The notes below the pieces were generated by a model that was not told the origin of the DNA, searched no databases, and saw only the letters and a list, made by a program, of their open reading frames with translations. From the NCBI GenBank assembly GCA_965227445.1, contig OZ245751.1, forward strand, positions 5,456,001-5,520,000: 64,000 bases of DNA, written 5' to 3'. A program made the translations under genes and the position numbers. Of this stretch, positions 55,268 to 63,197 are shown in pieces. The stretch comes from DT-110 sp030148525. GTDB taxonomy: Bacteria > Bacteroidota > Bacteroidia > Chitinophagales > Saprospiraceae. Positions within the stretch are counted from its first letter, which is position 1, and each line of letters starts with the position of its first letter.

Positions 55268-56350
55268 CTATCGTATCCAATCGGGTGCCTGCAACAAGCC
55301 ATCATCCCCAGCCACCTCCAAGCCGGCCGGAAAAGCCGCTCCATGGTACAGACAATTGCCCCGTCGGTCGCAGAATGTCACCTCGATACGTGCTTCCAGG
55401 CTTTCATTCACCTTGCCCGTCATGGATCCACTCAATGGTGAACGGAGATCCACACCCCTTGCCTGATGAGCACTGATGGTCAACTCGTGAGTGGCCGACT
55501 GAAAAGAGAGTTCGACCTGATTATCAGAGGTTCTGGTGCGGCGCCTCGAACCAAGGTAGGTCGCAAAGCGGTACACCTTGCCCCGCCACAAAAACCCCGC
55601 AATATAGCCTATGAAATACCGGCCCAACCAGGGAATATTTGCTACCGAAGCAAAAAGCGATACCGGCTGCCCAGCATAATCCGGAAAATGATTGCTTTGC
55701 ATCCAGATCCAGCTGGAAGGAAAAGAGGTTCCCCAGTCTTTTTCCACATAACCGCGACCTCCGTTAAAATCCAATGCAGTCTGATAAAGTTGCCCGCTAC
55801 CGCTAAGTTGACAATGCATGGCAATCACATCGTGGTAGCACTCCATAAACGGCACAAAACTGTACCAGCCCATAATACCGGGAGCTCCTCTCGAACGGGG
55901 CCAGCCGATATGACCGTGCATTCGCACATCCAACTGCAACTCCGGAAGGTCCACCCGTAACTGCGACTCCGAGAAAAGATGGGAACCTACCCGCACCGCA
56001 AAGCAATCAGCTTCGGGACGAAAATCAGCAACCGGAAACTCGTAGTACAAGCTGGTATGGCCGGTACCATCCATTACCTGGACAAACGCCTTACCCTCCC
56101 CGGAGGCTTCGTAGGAAATACCGGGAATGACCGCCAGTGCTTGTCCGAGATCGGCAGTGACAACTTTGAGGTACCAACCTTCAAAATAATTGCGCCTGCG
56201 TCCCCACCCGTGAAAACTGGGTGGATTCCAAAGGGCTCGCCAGCGGTTAAAAAAATGCTTCAAGGTGTGTATCTGATTAGTTACGTGAGGAAAGTACCCG
56301 CCAAAACGGTGAACAGCGACATCTACCAGGATGTCGAAAGCTGCTACCAT
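55268..56350 (-). CDS. Tocopherol-cyclase-like protein
   Basis: This protein is up to 360 residues long. Segments 'NPPSFHGWGRRRNYFEGWYL', 'GHTSLYYEFP', 'GHIGWPRSRGAPGIMGWYSF', 'GGRGYVEKDWGTSFPSSWIW' and 'MQSNHF' are typical of the tocopherol cyclase / lipocalin-like family. In plants the family closes the chromanol ring of vitamin E; bacterial homologs without tocopherol synthesis are of unknown role and may bind lipids. The ATG at 56350 leaves only 21 bases to the divergent exbD start. A later TTG at 56263 ('LKHFFNRWRALW'), close to the usual family start, is a real alternative. Confidence 0.8.
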   Translation of the reverse strand: MVAAFDILVDVAVHRFGGYFPHVTNQIHTLKHFFNRWRALWNPPSFHGWGRRRNYFEGWYLKVVTADLGQALAVIPGISYEASGEGKAFVQVMDGTGHTSLYYEFPVADFRPEADCFAVRVGSHLFSESQLRVDLPELQLDVRMHGHIGWPRSRGAPGIMGWYSFVPFMECYHDVIAMHCQLSGSGQLYQTALDFNGGRGYVEKDWGTSFPSSWIWMQSNHFPDYAGQPVSLFASVANIPWLGRYFIGYIAGFLWRGKVYRFATYLGSRRRTRTSDNQVELSFQSATHELTISAHQARGVDLRSPLSGSMTGKVNESLEARIEVTFCDRRGNCLYHGAAFPAGLEVAGDDGLLQAPDWIR

Positions 56351-56371
56351 TATCCACCAAAACCATTCAAA

Positions 56372-57078
56372 ATGGCTAATCGAACTAAAAAGCGGCAGAC
56401 ACCCACCGTTCAGGCCGGATCTATGGCTGACATTGCCTTTTTACTGCTCATTTTCTTTCTGGTGACCACTACTATTGTTCAGGAACAGGGATTGCTCGTG
56501 CAGCTACCACCCTACGATGGCGTTACAAAACCGCCCCAAATAGCGGATCGCAATCTGCTCGTAGTAAGGCTAAACGCACAAGACCAATTACTCGTAGAAG
56601 ATACACAAATCCCGGTGAAGGTGCTGGCCCAACGCCTGCAGGAATTCGTTATTAATCCTCAGTACTCTGTAATCTAAGTTATTTGAAAATATGGGTAGGG
56701 CATTTTGGTAAAAGACAAGGCGCGAGGAGGGAGCATCCGTGCGGACGAGACCGACGAGCAACGAGGTATTTTGCCGAAAGGCACAGCCATAAATCAAAGT
56801 TACTTAGGTTACAGAGTACTCAGGTACGATCTGACCTCGCTATTAACCCGCGCAAGGCCGTGGTCTCTCTCCAATGTGATCGGTCGACCTCGTACGAAGC
56901 CTACTTAGTGGTATACGATGCACTCAAAGCGGGTTATCGGCAAATTCGCGACCAGGCGGCGCAAAAGAAACACGGCCTGTACTTCGATGAATTATCAAAA
57001 CCCCGGCAACGGAGCATAGCTAAGCAATGGCCAATCCTCATTTCCGAAGCGGACCCGGTCGACTTTAAGCGGGAGTGA
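56372..57078 (+). pseudogene. exbD: exbD/tolR gene disrupted by a MITE-like insertion
   Basis: The first part (56372-56660) encodes a normal ExbD N-terminus: 'MANRTKKRQTPTVQAGSMAD' with the membrane helix 'IAFLLLIFFLVTTTIV' and the conserved Asp. The second part (about 56823-57078) encodes the C-terminal half: 'NPRKAVVSLQCDRSTSYEAY', then 'LYFDELSKPRQRSIAKQWPI' and 'LISEAD'. Between them lies a 160-bp element that adds a TAA at 56675 and shifts the frame. ExbD normally works with ExbB and TonB to energise outer-membrane uptake. A truncated 101-residue product lacking the periplasmic half is the most that could be made. Confidence 0.88.
56661..56820. mobile_element. 160-bp MITE-like element in exbD
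   Basis: Imperfect ~28-bp terminal inverted repeats begin AGTACTCTGTAATCTAAGTT on the left. The complement of the right end reads AGTACTCTGTAACCTAAGTA. The interior is GC-rich with no transposase (CGCGAGGAGGGAGCATCCG area) and includes a GCCGAAAGGC palindrome-like segment near 56773. Its position inside a conserved coding sequence shows that it is an insertion. A related full-length IS with the same ends would be needed to move it. Confidence 0.82.
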
Positions 57079-57154
57079 CCTTCGCTAACAATACCTGCAG
57101 TCTTTTGTCGTTTAATACGCGTACTTTTGCAGCCAACGACAAACACAGGGATTT

Positions 57155-57976
57155 GTGAAGCAAACGATATGGATTATTCTGGCGGCCCTTCTTCTGGTGT
57201 CCCCTGCGCTCGCGCAGCGAGGCTGGGAAGCAGGTGCCTGGGCCGGCGTGTCTTACTACTTTGGTGATCTCAACACCAACTACAACCTCAGCAAGCCCAA
57301 CCTCGCCGGAGGCCTGGCGGCTCGCTTTAACTTCAATAAGCGCATTGCCGTCCGTTTCACCGGTAATTACGGTATGGTGGAAGCCGACGATGCCGATTCG
57401 CGCAACGCCTTCGAGCGCGCACGAAACCTTAGTTTCCGGTCGCAGATCCTCGATGTGTCAACGGGAATCGAATTCAACTTTTTACCGTACACCCACGGTA
57501 GCAAAGACGAGTTTTTTACGCCTTACGTGTTCGCGGGCCTGTCCGTCTTTTCCTTTAATCCGGAAGCAGAGCTGGATGGCGAATACTACGAACTGCGTCC
57601 GTTGGGAACCGAAGGCCAATTTCAGGGGGAGGAGTATTACACCGTTCAGGCAGGCATGAATTATGGCATCGGAGTCAAGGTTGACCTGAACTACGAGTGG
57701 AGTCTCAATTTCGAATTGAGTGCACGCCACTTGTTCACCGATTACCTCGACGATGTGAGTACCGTCTATCCCGACCTCAGTGATCTGGAGCGCCAACGCG
57801 GCGAAATCGCTGCCATGCTTTCCGACCGATCCATTCAATTGCCCGACGTGGACAATAGCCAGCTGGGACTGCCCGGGACACAACGGGGTAACAGCGCCAA
57901 CAACGATAGCTATGTCTTTCTAAAGGCCGGCATTATGTATTATTTTGGCCAGTTACGCTGCCCTATACCCAACTAA
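57155..57976 (+). CDS. DUF6089 outer-membrane beta-barrel protein
   Basis: This 273-residue protein begins at a GTG (57155) with the signal peptide 'KQTIWIILAALLLVSPALAQ'. The start of the mature protein 'WEAGAWAGVSYYFGDLNTNY' is typical of DUF6089, a porin-like family of Bacteroidota. Alternating beta strands run to the end ('FLKAGIMYYFGQLRCPIPN'). It probably sits in the outer membrane; no ligand is known. The next gene, yjbQ, follows 18 bases later. Confidence 0.88.
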   Translation: MKQTIWIILAALLLVSPALAQRGWEAGAWAGVSYYFGDLNTNYNLSKPNLAGGLAARFNFNKRIAVRFTGNYGMVEADDADSRNAFERARNLSFRSQILDVSTGIEFNFLPYTHGSKDEFFTPYVFAGLSVFSFNPEAELDGEYYELRPLGTEGQFQGEEYYTVQAGMNYGIGVKVDLNYEWSLNFELSARHLFTDYLDDVSTVYPDLSDLERQRGEIAAMLSDRSIQLPDVDNSQLGLPGTQRGNSANNDSYVFLKAGIMYYFGQLRCPIPN

Positions 57977-57994
57977 TTTTCCTATCCTCGTGCC

Positions 57995-58405
57995 ATGATT
58001 TGGCAAAAAGAAATGCAATTACCGCCCATGTCGCGCGGGTATCACCTGATTACCCGCCACATCGAGGCAGAAATCGACCACTGGCCACGCGCCGGCCTTC
58101 TCTACGTATTTATCCAGCACACATCGGCTGCCATTACCATCAATGAAAATGCCGACCCCTCGGTACGGACCGATTTCGAATCGGTTTTCAACCATATTGT
58201 TCCGGAAGATCTTCCCTTCCTTACCCATACCCTGGAAGGTCCCGATGATATGCCCGCTCACATCAAAGCGGCCATGATCGGACATTCACTCACCATACCT
58301 ATCTCCCGCCAACGCCTTAATTTGGGTACCTGGCAGGGGATTTATTTATGTGAATTTCGTGATCACGCCAGTAGTCGACGACTGGTACTAACGATACAGA
58401 GCTAG
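57995..58405 (+). CDS. YjbQ family (UPF0047) protein
   Basis: This 136-residue protein has the full family signature: 'SRGYHLITRHIEAEI', 'FIQHTSAAITINENADPSV', 'HTLEGPDDMPAHIKAAMIG' and 'LGTWQGIYLCEFRDH'. The conserved histidines form a metal-type site; members have weak thiamine-phosphate synthase activity, but the real role is unknown. It starts 18 bases after the DUF6089 gene. A copy of the GGCTTTCGCCAAAAA motif lies just downstream at 58424-58438. Confidence 0.92.
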   Translation: MIWQKEMQLPPMSRGYHLITRHIEAEIDHWPRAGLLYVFIQHTSAAITINENADPSVRTDFESVFNHIVPEDLPFLTHTLEGPDDMPAHIKAAMIGHSLTIPISRQRLNLGTWQGIYLCEFRDHASSRRLVLTIQS

Positions 58406-58502
58406 CTGGCCCTGGCGAATCAGGGCTTTCGCCAAAAATTGGTAAGTACCTCGTATCTTTAGGAGTGACTCTTGATTCTTCGACCTGATAAAACCTTCCG
58501 TT

Positions 58503-60059
58503 ATGGCCATTCTGGGAAAATTGATCAAGCGCGGTATTCAAATTGGCGAAAAAATTGATAATCAGTTTGATCAGATTCCTCCGATCAATCACCAACGGCG
58601 GGTATTGCGACGTCTTTTGCGGAAAGCACAGCACACTACTTTCGGAAAGTACTACGGGTTTAAGGACATTCTGAAGTCAAAGCCCTTTATCCAGGCTTTT
58701 CAGGAACAGGTGCCCCGCTACGATTACGATACCATGCACGACCGATGGTGGCATATGTCGCTCAATAAGGTCGACAACGTCACCTGGCCCGGTAAGGTGA
58801 AATACTTTGCCCTTAGCTCAGGCACCTCCGGTGCTCCGAGCAAACACATCCCCATTACCGACGATATGACCAGGGCCATGCGCAAAGCAGGGCTGAAAAC
58901 GTTTCTATCCCTATCCAATTTCGATATTGCACCCGACCTGTTTACTAAAGAAATGATGATGCTGGGCGGTACCAGCGACCTGTTGGATCAGGGGGGATTT
59001 TACGCCGGCGACCTTAGTGGTATCAACGCCAGCAAGCCACCCTTTTGGCTCCGCCCCTATTATAAACCCGGGGCCAGAATTTCCAGGATCAACGAATGGG
59101 ATTCCCGCCTTGCCGCTATTACCGACAAAGCTCCCTCCTGGGATATCGGTTACATCGTCGGAATACCCTCCTGGCTCCAATTGATGATGGAACGCATTAT
59201 CGACCAATACAAATTAGATACCATTCACGACATCTGGCCCAATTTGCAGGTATGTGTACACGGCGGTGTCCATTTCGAACCCTATAAAAAAGGCTTCGAA
59301 CGACTCATGGGCAAGCCATTGATCTATATGGACACCTATCTGGCGTCGGAGGGGTTCATCGCCTTCCAGGAGCGTCCCGAGACGCGGGCCATGCGGCTAC
59401 TCCTCCACTGCGGTATTTTTTTTGAATTCATACCCTTCCGGGAAGAATACTTCGACGAAGATGGCAACCCCATCGGCGATCCTCCGGTGTTGTCCATCGA
59501 CCAGGTTGAAGAGGGAGAGAATTACGCTCTACTACTGAGCACCTGTGCCGGAGCCTGGCGCTACGCTATTGGCGATACCGTGCAATTCACCGACAAGGAG
59601 CGATCGGAAATCATCATTACCGGTCGCACCAAACACTACCTGAGTATTTGCGGTGAGCATCTCAGTATCGACAATATGAACCAGGGCATACAGGCCGTGG
59701 AGCGCGCTTTCAACCTCTCCATTCCGGAATTTACCGTGGCAGCAGTAGAGGATGGCAATTTTTTTGCCCACCAGTGGTATATCGGCACGCCCCGTCCCGA
59801 GCACGTGACCGAACAGCAAATGGCTGCGGTCCTGGATGAAGCATTATCGGCCGTTAATGCCGATTACGCCACCGAGCGGACTTCGGTTTTGAAAGATATA
59901 CGCATTCAGTCCTTACCCATTGAGGTGTTTTACGATTACCATCGCCACCACGGGCGCATGGGGGGGCAAAATAAATTTCCCCGGGTCATGAAGGGCCAAC
60001 GCCTGGAGACCTGGCAGGACTTTCTTCACAAAAAGGGCTATGCAGCCCGATCAACATGA
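58503..60059 (+). CDS. GH3-family acyl-adenylate/amide synthetase
   Basis: This 518-residue protein of the GH3 auxin-responsive promoter family belongs to the ANL adenylating enzymes. It carries 'FALSSGTSGAPSKHIP' (ATP/phosphate loop, residue ~100), 'LIYMDTYLASEGFIAFQ' and 'GAWRYAIGDTVQFTD'. The C-terminal 'GRMGGQNKFPRVMKG' segment matches the end of the family. Plant members conjugate amino acids to jasmonate or auxin; substrates of bacterial members are unknown. The gene overlaps the LysE transporter gene by four bases (ATGA), so synthesis and export of an aminoacyl product is a reasonable guess. Confidence 0.93.
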   Translation: MAILGKLIKRGIQIGEKIDNQFDQIPPINHQRRVLRRLLRKAQHTTFGKYYGFKDILKSKPFIQAFQEQVPRYDYDTMHDRWWHMSLNKVDNVTWPGKVKYFALSSGTSGAPSKHIPITDDMTRAMRKAGLKTFLSLSNFDIAPDLFTKEMMMLGGTSDLLDQGGFYAGDLSGINASKPPFWLRPYYKPGARISRINEWDSRLAAITDKAPSWDIGYIVGIPSWLQLMMERIIDQYKLDTIHDIWPNLQVCVHGGVHFEPYKKGFERLMGKPLIYMDTYLASEGFIAFQERPETRAMRLLLHCGIFFEFIPFREEYFDEDGNPIGDPPVLSIDQVEEGENYALLLSTCAGAWRYAIGDTVQFTDKERSEIIITGRTKHYLSICGEHLSIDNMNQGIQAVERAFNLSIPEFTVAAVEDGNFFAHQWYIGTPRPEHVTEQQMAAVLDEALSAVNADYATERTSVLKDIRIQSLPIEVFYDYHRHHGRMGGQNKFPRVMKGQRLETWQDFLHKKGYAARST

Positions 60060-60691
60060 ATCTGGTATTTGAAGGCGTAAAGGTGGGGATGCTCTTGTGC
60101 ATCATGGCAGGACCCATTTTTTTCACCCTGTTGCAAACCGGTGTGGAGGAAGGCCTGCGTGCGGGACTGGTTGTTGGTACCGGTATCTGGCTCAGTGACC
60201 TGTTGATCGTGCTGATGGTCTATTGGGGGTTGGCCTACGTGCGGGAAGCACTGGCATCCGATGCCTTCACCTTAATAGTAGGACTTTCCGGAGGCTTGAT
60301 ATTATTAGTATTTGGGTTAGCTACCTTCCTGGTGCCCCCCAAAAATGTATACGTGGCAGATTTCGTGTCGACCCAGCGCACGTCCTCTTACCTAAGTCTG
60401 TGGTTAAAGGGATTCCTGATCAATTCCGTCAATCCGTTCACCCTCTTCTTTTGGGTAGGCCTGATGAGTACGGTGGTATTGCGCAATGAAATGGCAGGCG
60501 GAGAAGCTTCCCTGTTTTTTACTGGTCTGCTGGGTACCATCGTAATCACTGATTTTCTAAAGGTGGCGATGGCCAAAAAAATTCGTTACTGGCTGAAGCC
60601 AATTCACCTGATCTGGTTCCGCAAGATCGCCGGCATCGCCCTGGTCGGATTTGGACTGGTGCTGCTGATCAGGACGGTGTTATTGTACTAG
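60056..60691 (+). CDS. LysE family transporter
   Basis: This 211-residue inner-membrane protein has six predicted helices. The family-typical start is 'MAGPIFFTLLQTGVEEGLRA' (about residues 18-37), and 'GFLINSVNPFTLFFWVGLMS' lies in the middle. LysE/RhtB members export amino acids or related small molecules. It overlaps the end of the GH3 gene by ATGA, which points to coupled translation and possibly export of a GH3 product. Confidence 0.92.
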   Translation: MNLVFEGVKVGMLLCIMAGPIFFTLLQTGVEEGLRAGLVVGTGIWLSDLLIVLMVYWGLAYVREALASDAFTLIVGLSGGLILLVFGLATFLVPPKNVYVADFVSTQRTSSYLSLWLKGFLINSVNPFTLFFWVGLMSTVVLRNEMAGGEASLFFTGLLGTIVITDFLKVAMAKKIRYWLKPIHLIWFRKIAGIALVGFGLVLLIRTVLLY

Positions 60692-60709
60692 CAGGCGCGG
60701 GCATGAATC

Positions 60710-60729
60710 AGACGCGATAAATCGCGTCT
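60710..60729 (+). terminator. Hairpin after the GH3-LysE operon
   Basis: A perfect 9-bp stem AGACGCGAT / ATCGCGTCT with a 2-base loop lies 18 bases after the LysE stop. It is followed by CTGCTTAATT rather than a clear T-run. It is probably the operon terminator. Confidence 0.6.
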
Positions 60730-60753
60730 CTGCTTAATTGGGGGGCTATTGGG

Positions 60754-60840
60754 TTCAGCCCTTTCCCCAATTCGCCCTTTCCCCAATTCGCCCTTTCTCC
60801 AACTCACCCTCTCTCCAATTCACCCTCTCTCCAACTCACC
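60754..60840. repeat. 16-bp degenerate tandem repeat overlapping the alkB 3' end
   Basis: Five units of about 16 bp with the pattern TTCRCCCTYTCYCCAA run from 60754 to 60840. The units change gradually from TTCGCCCTTTCCCCAA to CTCACCCTCTCTCCAA. The right part encodes the last residues of the alkane monooxygenase (GELERG); the left part is intergenic. Confidence 0.85.
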
Positions 60841-61865
60841 ACCTCCCGGTTCATGCGCCAAAACCATAACGGAGGAACCAGAGCCATTAAAATAGAGGTT
60901 GGGTAACCGAAGGGCAATTGCGGACTTTCGTCAAAATGCCGTAGTACCTGGTATTTACGTGTCGCCTTAAAGTGGTGATCGGAGTGGCGAGTGAGTTCGT
61001 ACAAAAAGATACGGCCTACTTCGTGATCACTATTCCAGGAATGTTGCGGGCCTACGGGTTCGTAGCGTCCCTGCCGGGTTTTGCGGCGAACCAGGCCGTA
61101 GTGCTCTATGTAATTCACACTTTCCAGCATCAGGAATCCAAATACAGCTACGAAAATAGCGTAGGGAATCATTACCCAACCCAGAATAAATCCCACCAAT
61201 AGCAGATACCCAATTTGACAAAATTGAAAGACCAACATCTCGTTGTGCAGCGACCAGATTGCCGTTCCCTGCTGGCGCAGTCGGCGGTTTTCCAGTTTCC
61301 AGGCATTCCACCAGCTGCCAAAAACCGACCGTATCCAGAATAGATAAATAGGCTCGTTCAATCGGGCCGAAGCTGGATCTTCGGGAGTGGCAACGCGTTT
61401 GTGATGGCCCCGGTTGTGCTCGATAAAAAAGTGCATGTACAGGGCAGGAAGCAATAGTATTTTGGCCAGCAACTGTTCACCCCGGTTAGTTCGGTGGCCA
61501 AGCTCGTGGGCAACGTTGATGCCCGATGTGCCAACCATAAGGCCAACCGAACAGGTCATTCCCACCACTTCGTAAGTAGCCAGTCCCCCCTGATTGATGA
61601 CAATCAGGTAATAGGCAATTAGTCCGTACAATAAAGGAATATTAAGGTACAACAACCAATCGAACAGCCGGTCGAGTGACCGGCTGCGTTCCTGTTCAGG
61701 CGTGAAATTATCAACCGGTCGACGACCGATGGTCTCTAAAACAGGAATGAGCACAAACCCCACATAGATACCCGACCACGACCAAACGCCCTGGACGATA
61801 AGCCCGAACAGGGCTGCCAACGGAGCCACATAGGCTATCACATATTTCCAATCATCCCATTTCAT
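60804..61865 (-). CDS. alkB: Alkane 1-monooxygenase (AlkB-type membrane di-iron hydroxylase)
   Basis: This 353-residue membrane protein has four to six hydrophobic helices. The conserved histidine boxes of AlkB enzymes are present: 'NVAHELGHRTNR' (residue ~118), 'EHNRGHHKRVATPEDPASAR' (~153-172), 'NYIEHYGLVRR' (~245) and 'WNSDHEVGRIFLYELTRHSD' plus 'HH' (~268-290). The enzyme inserts oxygen at the terminal carbon of alkanes or similar chains using electrons from a rubredoxin or ferredoxin. A 2Fe-2S flavin reductase is divergently encoded 205 bases away and may supply electrons. The C-terminus runs into a tandem repeat. Confidence 0.93.
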   Translation of the reverse strand: MKWDDWKYVIAYVAPLAALFGLIVQGVWSWSGIYVGFVLIPVLETIGRRPVDNFTPEQERSRSLDRLFDWLLYLNIPLLYGLIAYYLIVINQGGLATYEVVGMTCSVGLMVGTSGINVAHELGHRTNRGEQLLAKILLLPALYMHFFIEHNRGHHKRVATPEDPASARLNEPIYLFWIRSVFGSWWNAWKLENRRLRQQGTAIWSLHNEMLVFQFCQIGYLLLVGFILGWVMIPYAIFVAVFGFLMLESVNYIEHYGLVRRKTRQGRYEPVGPQHSWNSDHEVGRIFLYELTRHSDHHFKATRKYQVLRHFDESPQLPFGYPTSILMALVPPLWFWRMNREVVSWREGELERG

Positions 61866-62069
61866 ACCTATTCGAGCCTGATTTGATACCTTTGCTGCGT
61901 TATTTTTAGTAAACCGAAGGAGGTTCCAACCTGTTAGGAAACGAGTACACCATTTCAGAAATGGACATGCCGCAATTGATCCATTTCACCATTGGTAGAA
62001 TCACCAGTTGGCCGGGACAGATTACCTGTATTCCGATTCACTCTACTCAAAGTACACAAAAACGAAAAA

Positions 62070-63170
62070 ATGAGCAACCACTTTCACGCCCTGCGGGTCA
62101 AGTCGATTACCCCCGAAACTGCCGATGCGGTAACCGTCGCTTTTGAGGTTCCCGATGATCTGAAGGAGACCTTTGCTTACCAACACGGACAATACCTGAC
62201 CCTGCGCTTTCAGTTGAACGGGGAGGACGTGCGCCGGGCCTACTCCATGTGTAGTAGTCCCGAAGAGGAAGCCCTGGCCGTTACAGTAAAAAAAGTGAAC
62301 GATGGATTGGTGTCCACCCACATCAATGATTCGGTAAAAGTAGGCGATACCATTGAGGTGATGCCTCCCGAGGGGCGATTCTTTACCCCCGTCGACCCCG
62401 ATCAACGCAAAGATTATTATCTGATTGGTGCCGGCAGCGGTATTACTCCCCTGCGTTCCATCCTCAAAACTATCCTGGAAAGGGAACCGATGAGCCGGGT
62501 GGTATTGCTCTACGGCAATCGCAATGAGGACTGCATCATCTTCCGGAAAGACCTGGACGATATGGCTAATACGTACGGCGGGCAGTTTGCTGTTCGCTAC
62601 ACCCTCAGCCAGCCCAAACGAGAAAAATCAAAGGGTATTGGCGGGCTGTTTTCCAAGGGAAAGATAACCTGGGATGGCCCCGTGGGCCGCATTGATGCCA
62701 AAGCTATCGGTCAGCTCCTGGCCGACTTTCCGCCCCGCACCGACCAGGTAGAATACTTTATTTGCGGCCCCGGCACCTTGATCGAAACAGCCGAGGAAGC
62801 CCTGCGGCAAAGGGGTATCGATAATGATCACATCCATAGCGAACGCTTTACCACGGGTAGCCCAAAGAAAGATCAACAGGTATCGGGATCAGCCGGAGCT
62901 ACCGTAAAAGTACATTTAGACGGACAGGAGATCGATGTGGAGGTACCGCCTAATAAGACTATTCTGGAGGTTTTGCTTTCGCAAAAATACGACCCTCCCT
63001 ATTCCTGCACTTCCGGTGCTTGTTCAACCTGTATGGCTAAAGTGATCAAAGGGAGCGTACGAATGGAAACTTGTTTTGCGCTCGACGACGACGAAGTGGC
63101 CGATGGGTATATCTTAACCTGTCAATCACATCCAACGACCGACGAGGTGGAGATTACGTACGAAGTGTAA
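62070..63170 (+). CDS. Ferredoxin-NAD(P)H reductase with C-terminal 2Fe-2S domain (PaaE-like)
   Basis: This 366-residue protein starts at ATG 62070 (MSNHFHALRVKSITPET). An FAD-binding domain ('RAYSMCSSP', residue ~56) and an NAD(P)H-binding domain ('YYLIGAGSGITPLRSILKTI', 'YFICGPGTLIETAEEAL') come first. A plant-type 2Fe-2S ferredoxin domain follows, with cysteines in 'PYSCTSGACSTCMAKV' and 'GYILTCQ'. It passes electrons from NAD(P)H to an oxygenase partner. Its divergent neighbour alkB is the likely client, which is inference from context. Alternative roles include a PaaE-like oxygenase reductase. Confidence 0.92.
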   Translation: MSNHFHALRVKSITPETADAVTVAFEVPDDLKETFAYQHGQYLTLRFQLNGEDVRRAYSMCSSPEEEALAVTVKKVNDGLVSTHINDSVKVGDTIEVMPPEGRFFTPVDPDQRKDYYLIGAGSGITPLRSILKTILEREPMSRVVLLYGNRNEDCIIFRKDLDDMANTYGGQFAVRYTLSQPKREKSKGIGGLFSKGKITWDGPVGRIDAKAIGQLLADFPPRTDQVEYFICGPGTLIETAEEALRQRGIDNDHIHSERFTTGSPKKDQQVSGSAGATVKVHLDGQEIDVEVPPNKTILEVLLSQKYDPPYSCTSGACSTCMAKVIKGSVRMETCFALDDDEVADGYILTCQSHPTTDEVEITYEV

Positions 63171-63197
63171 CAATTTTTAGTAACTGGTGGAAACCAA

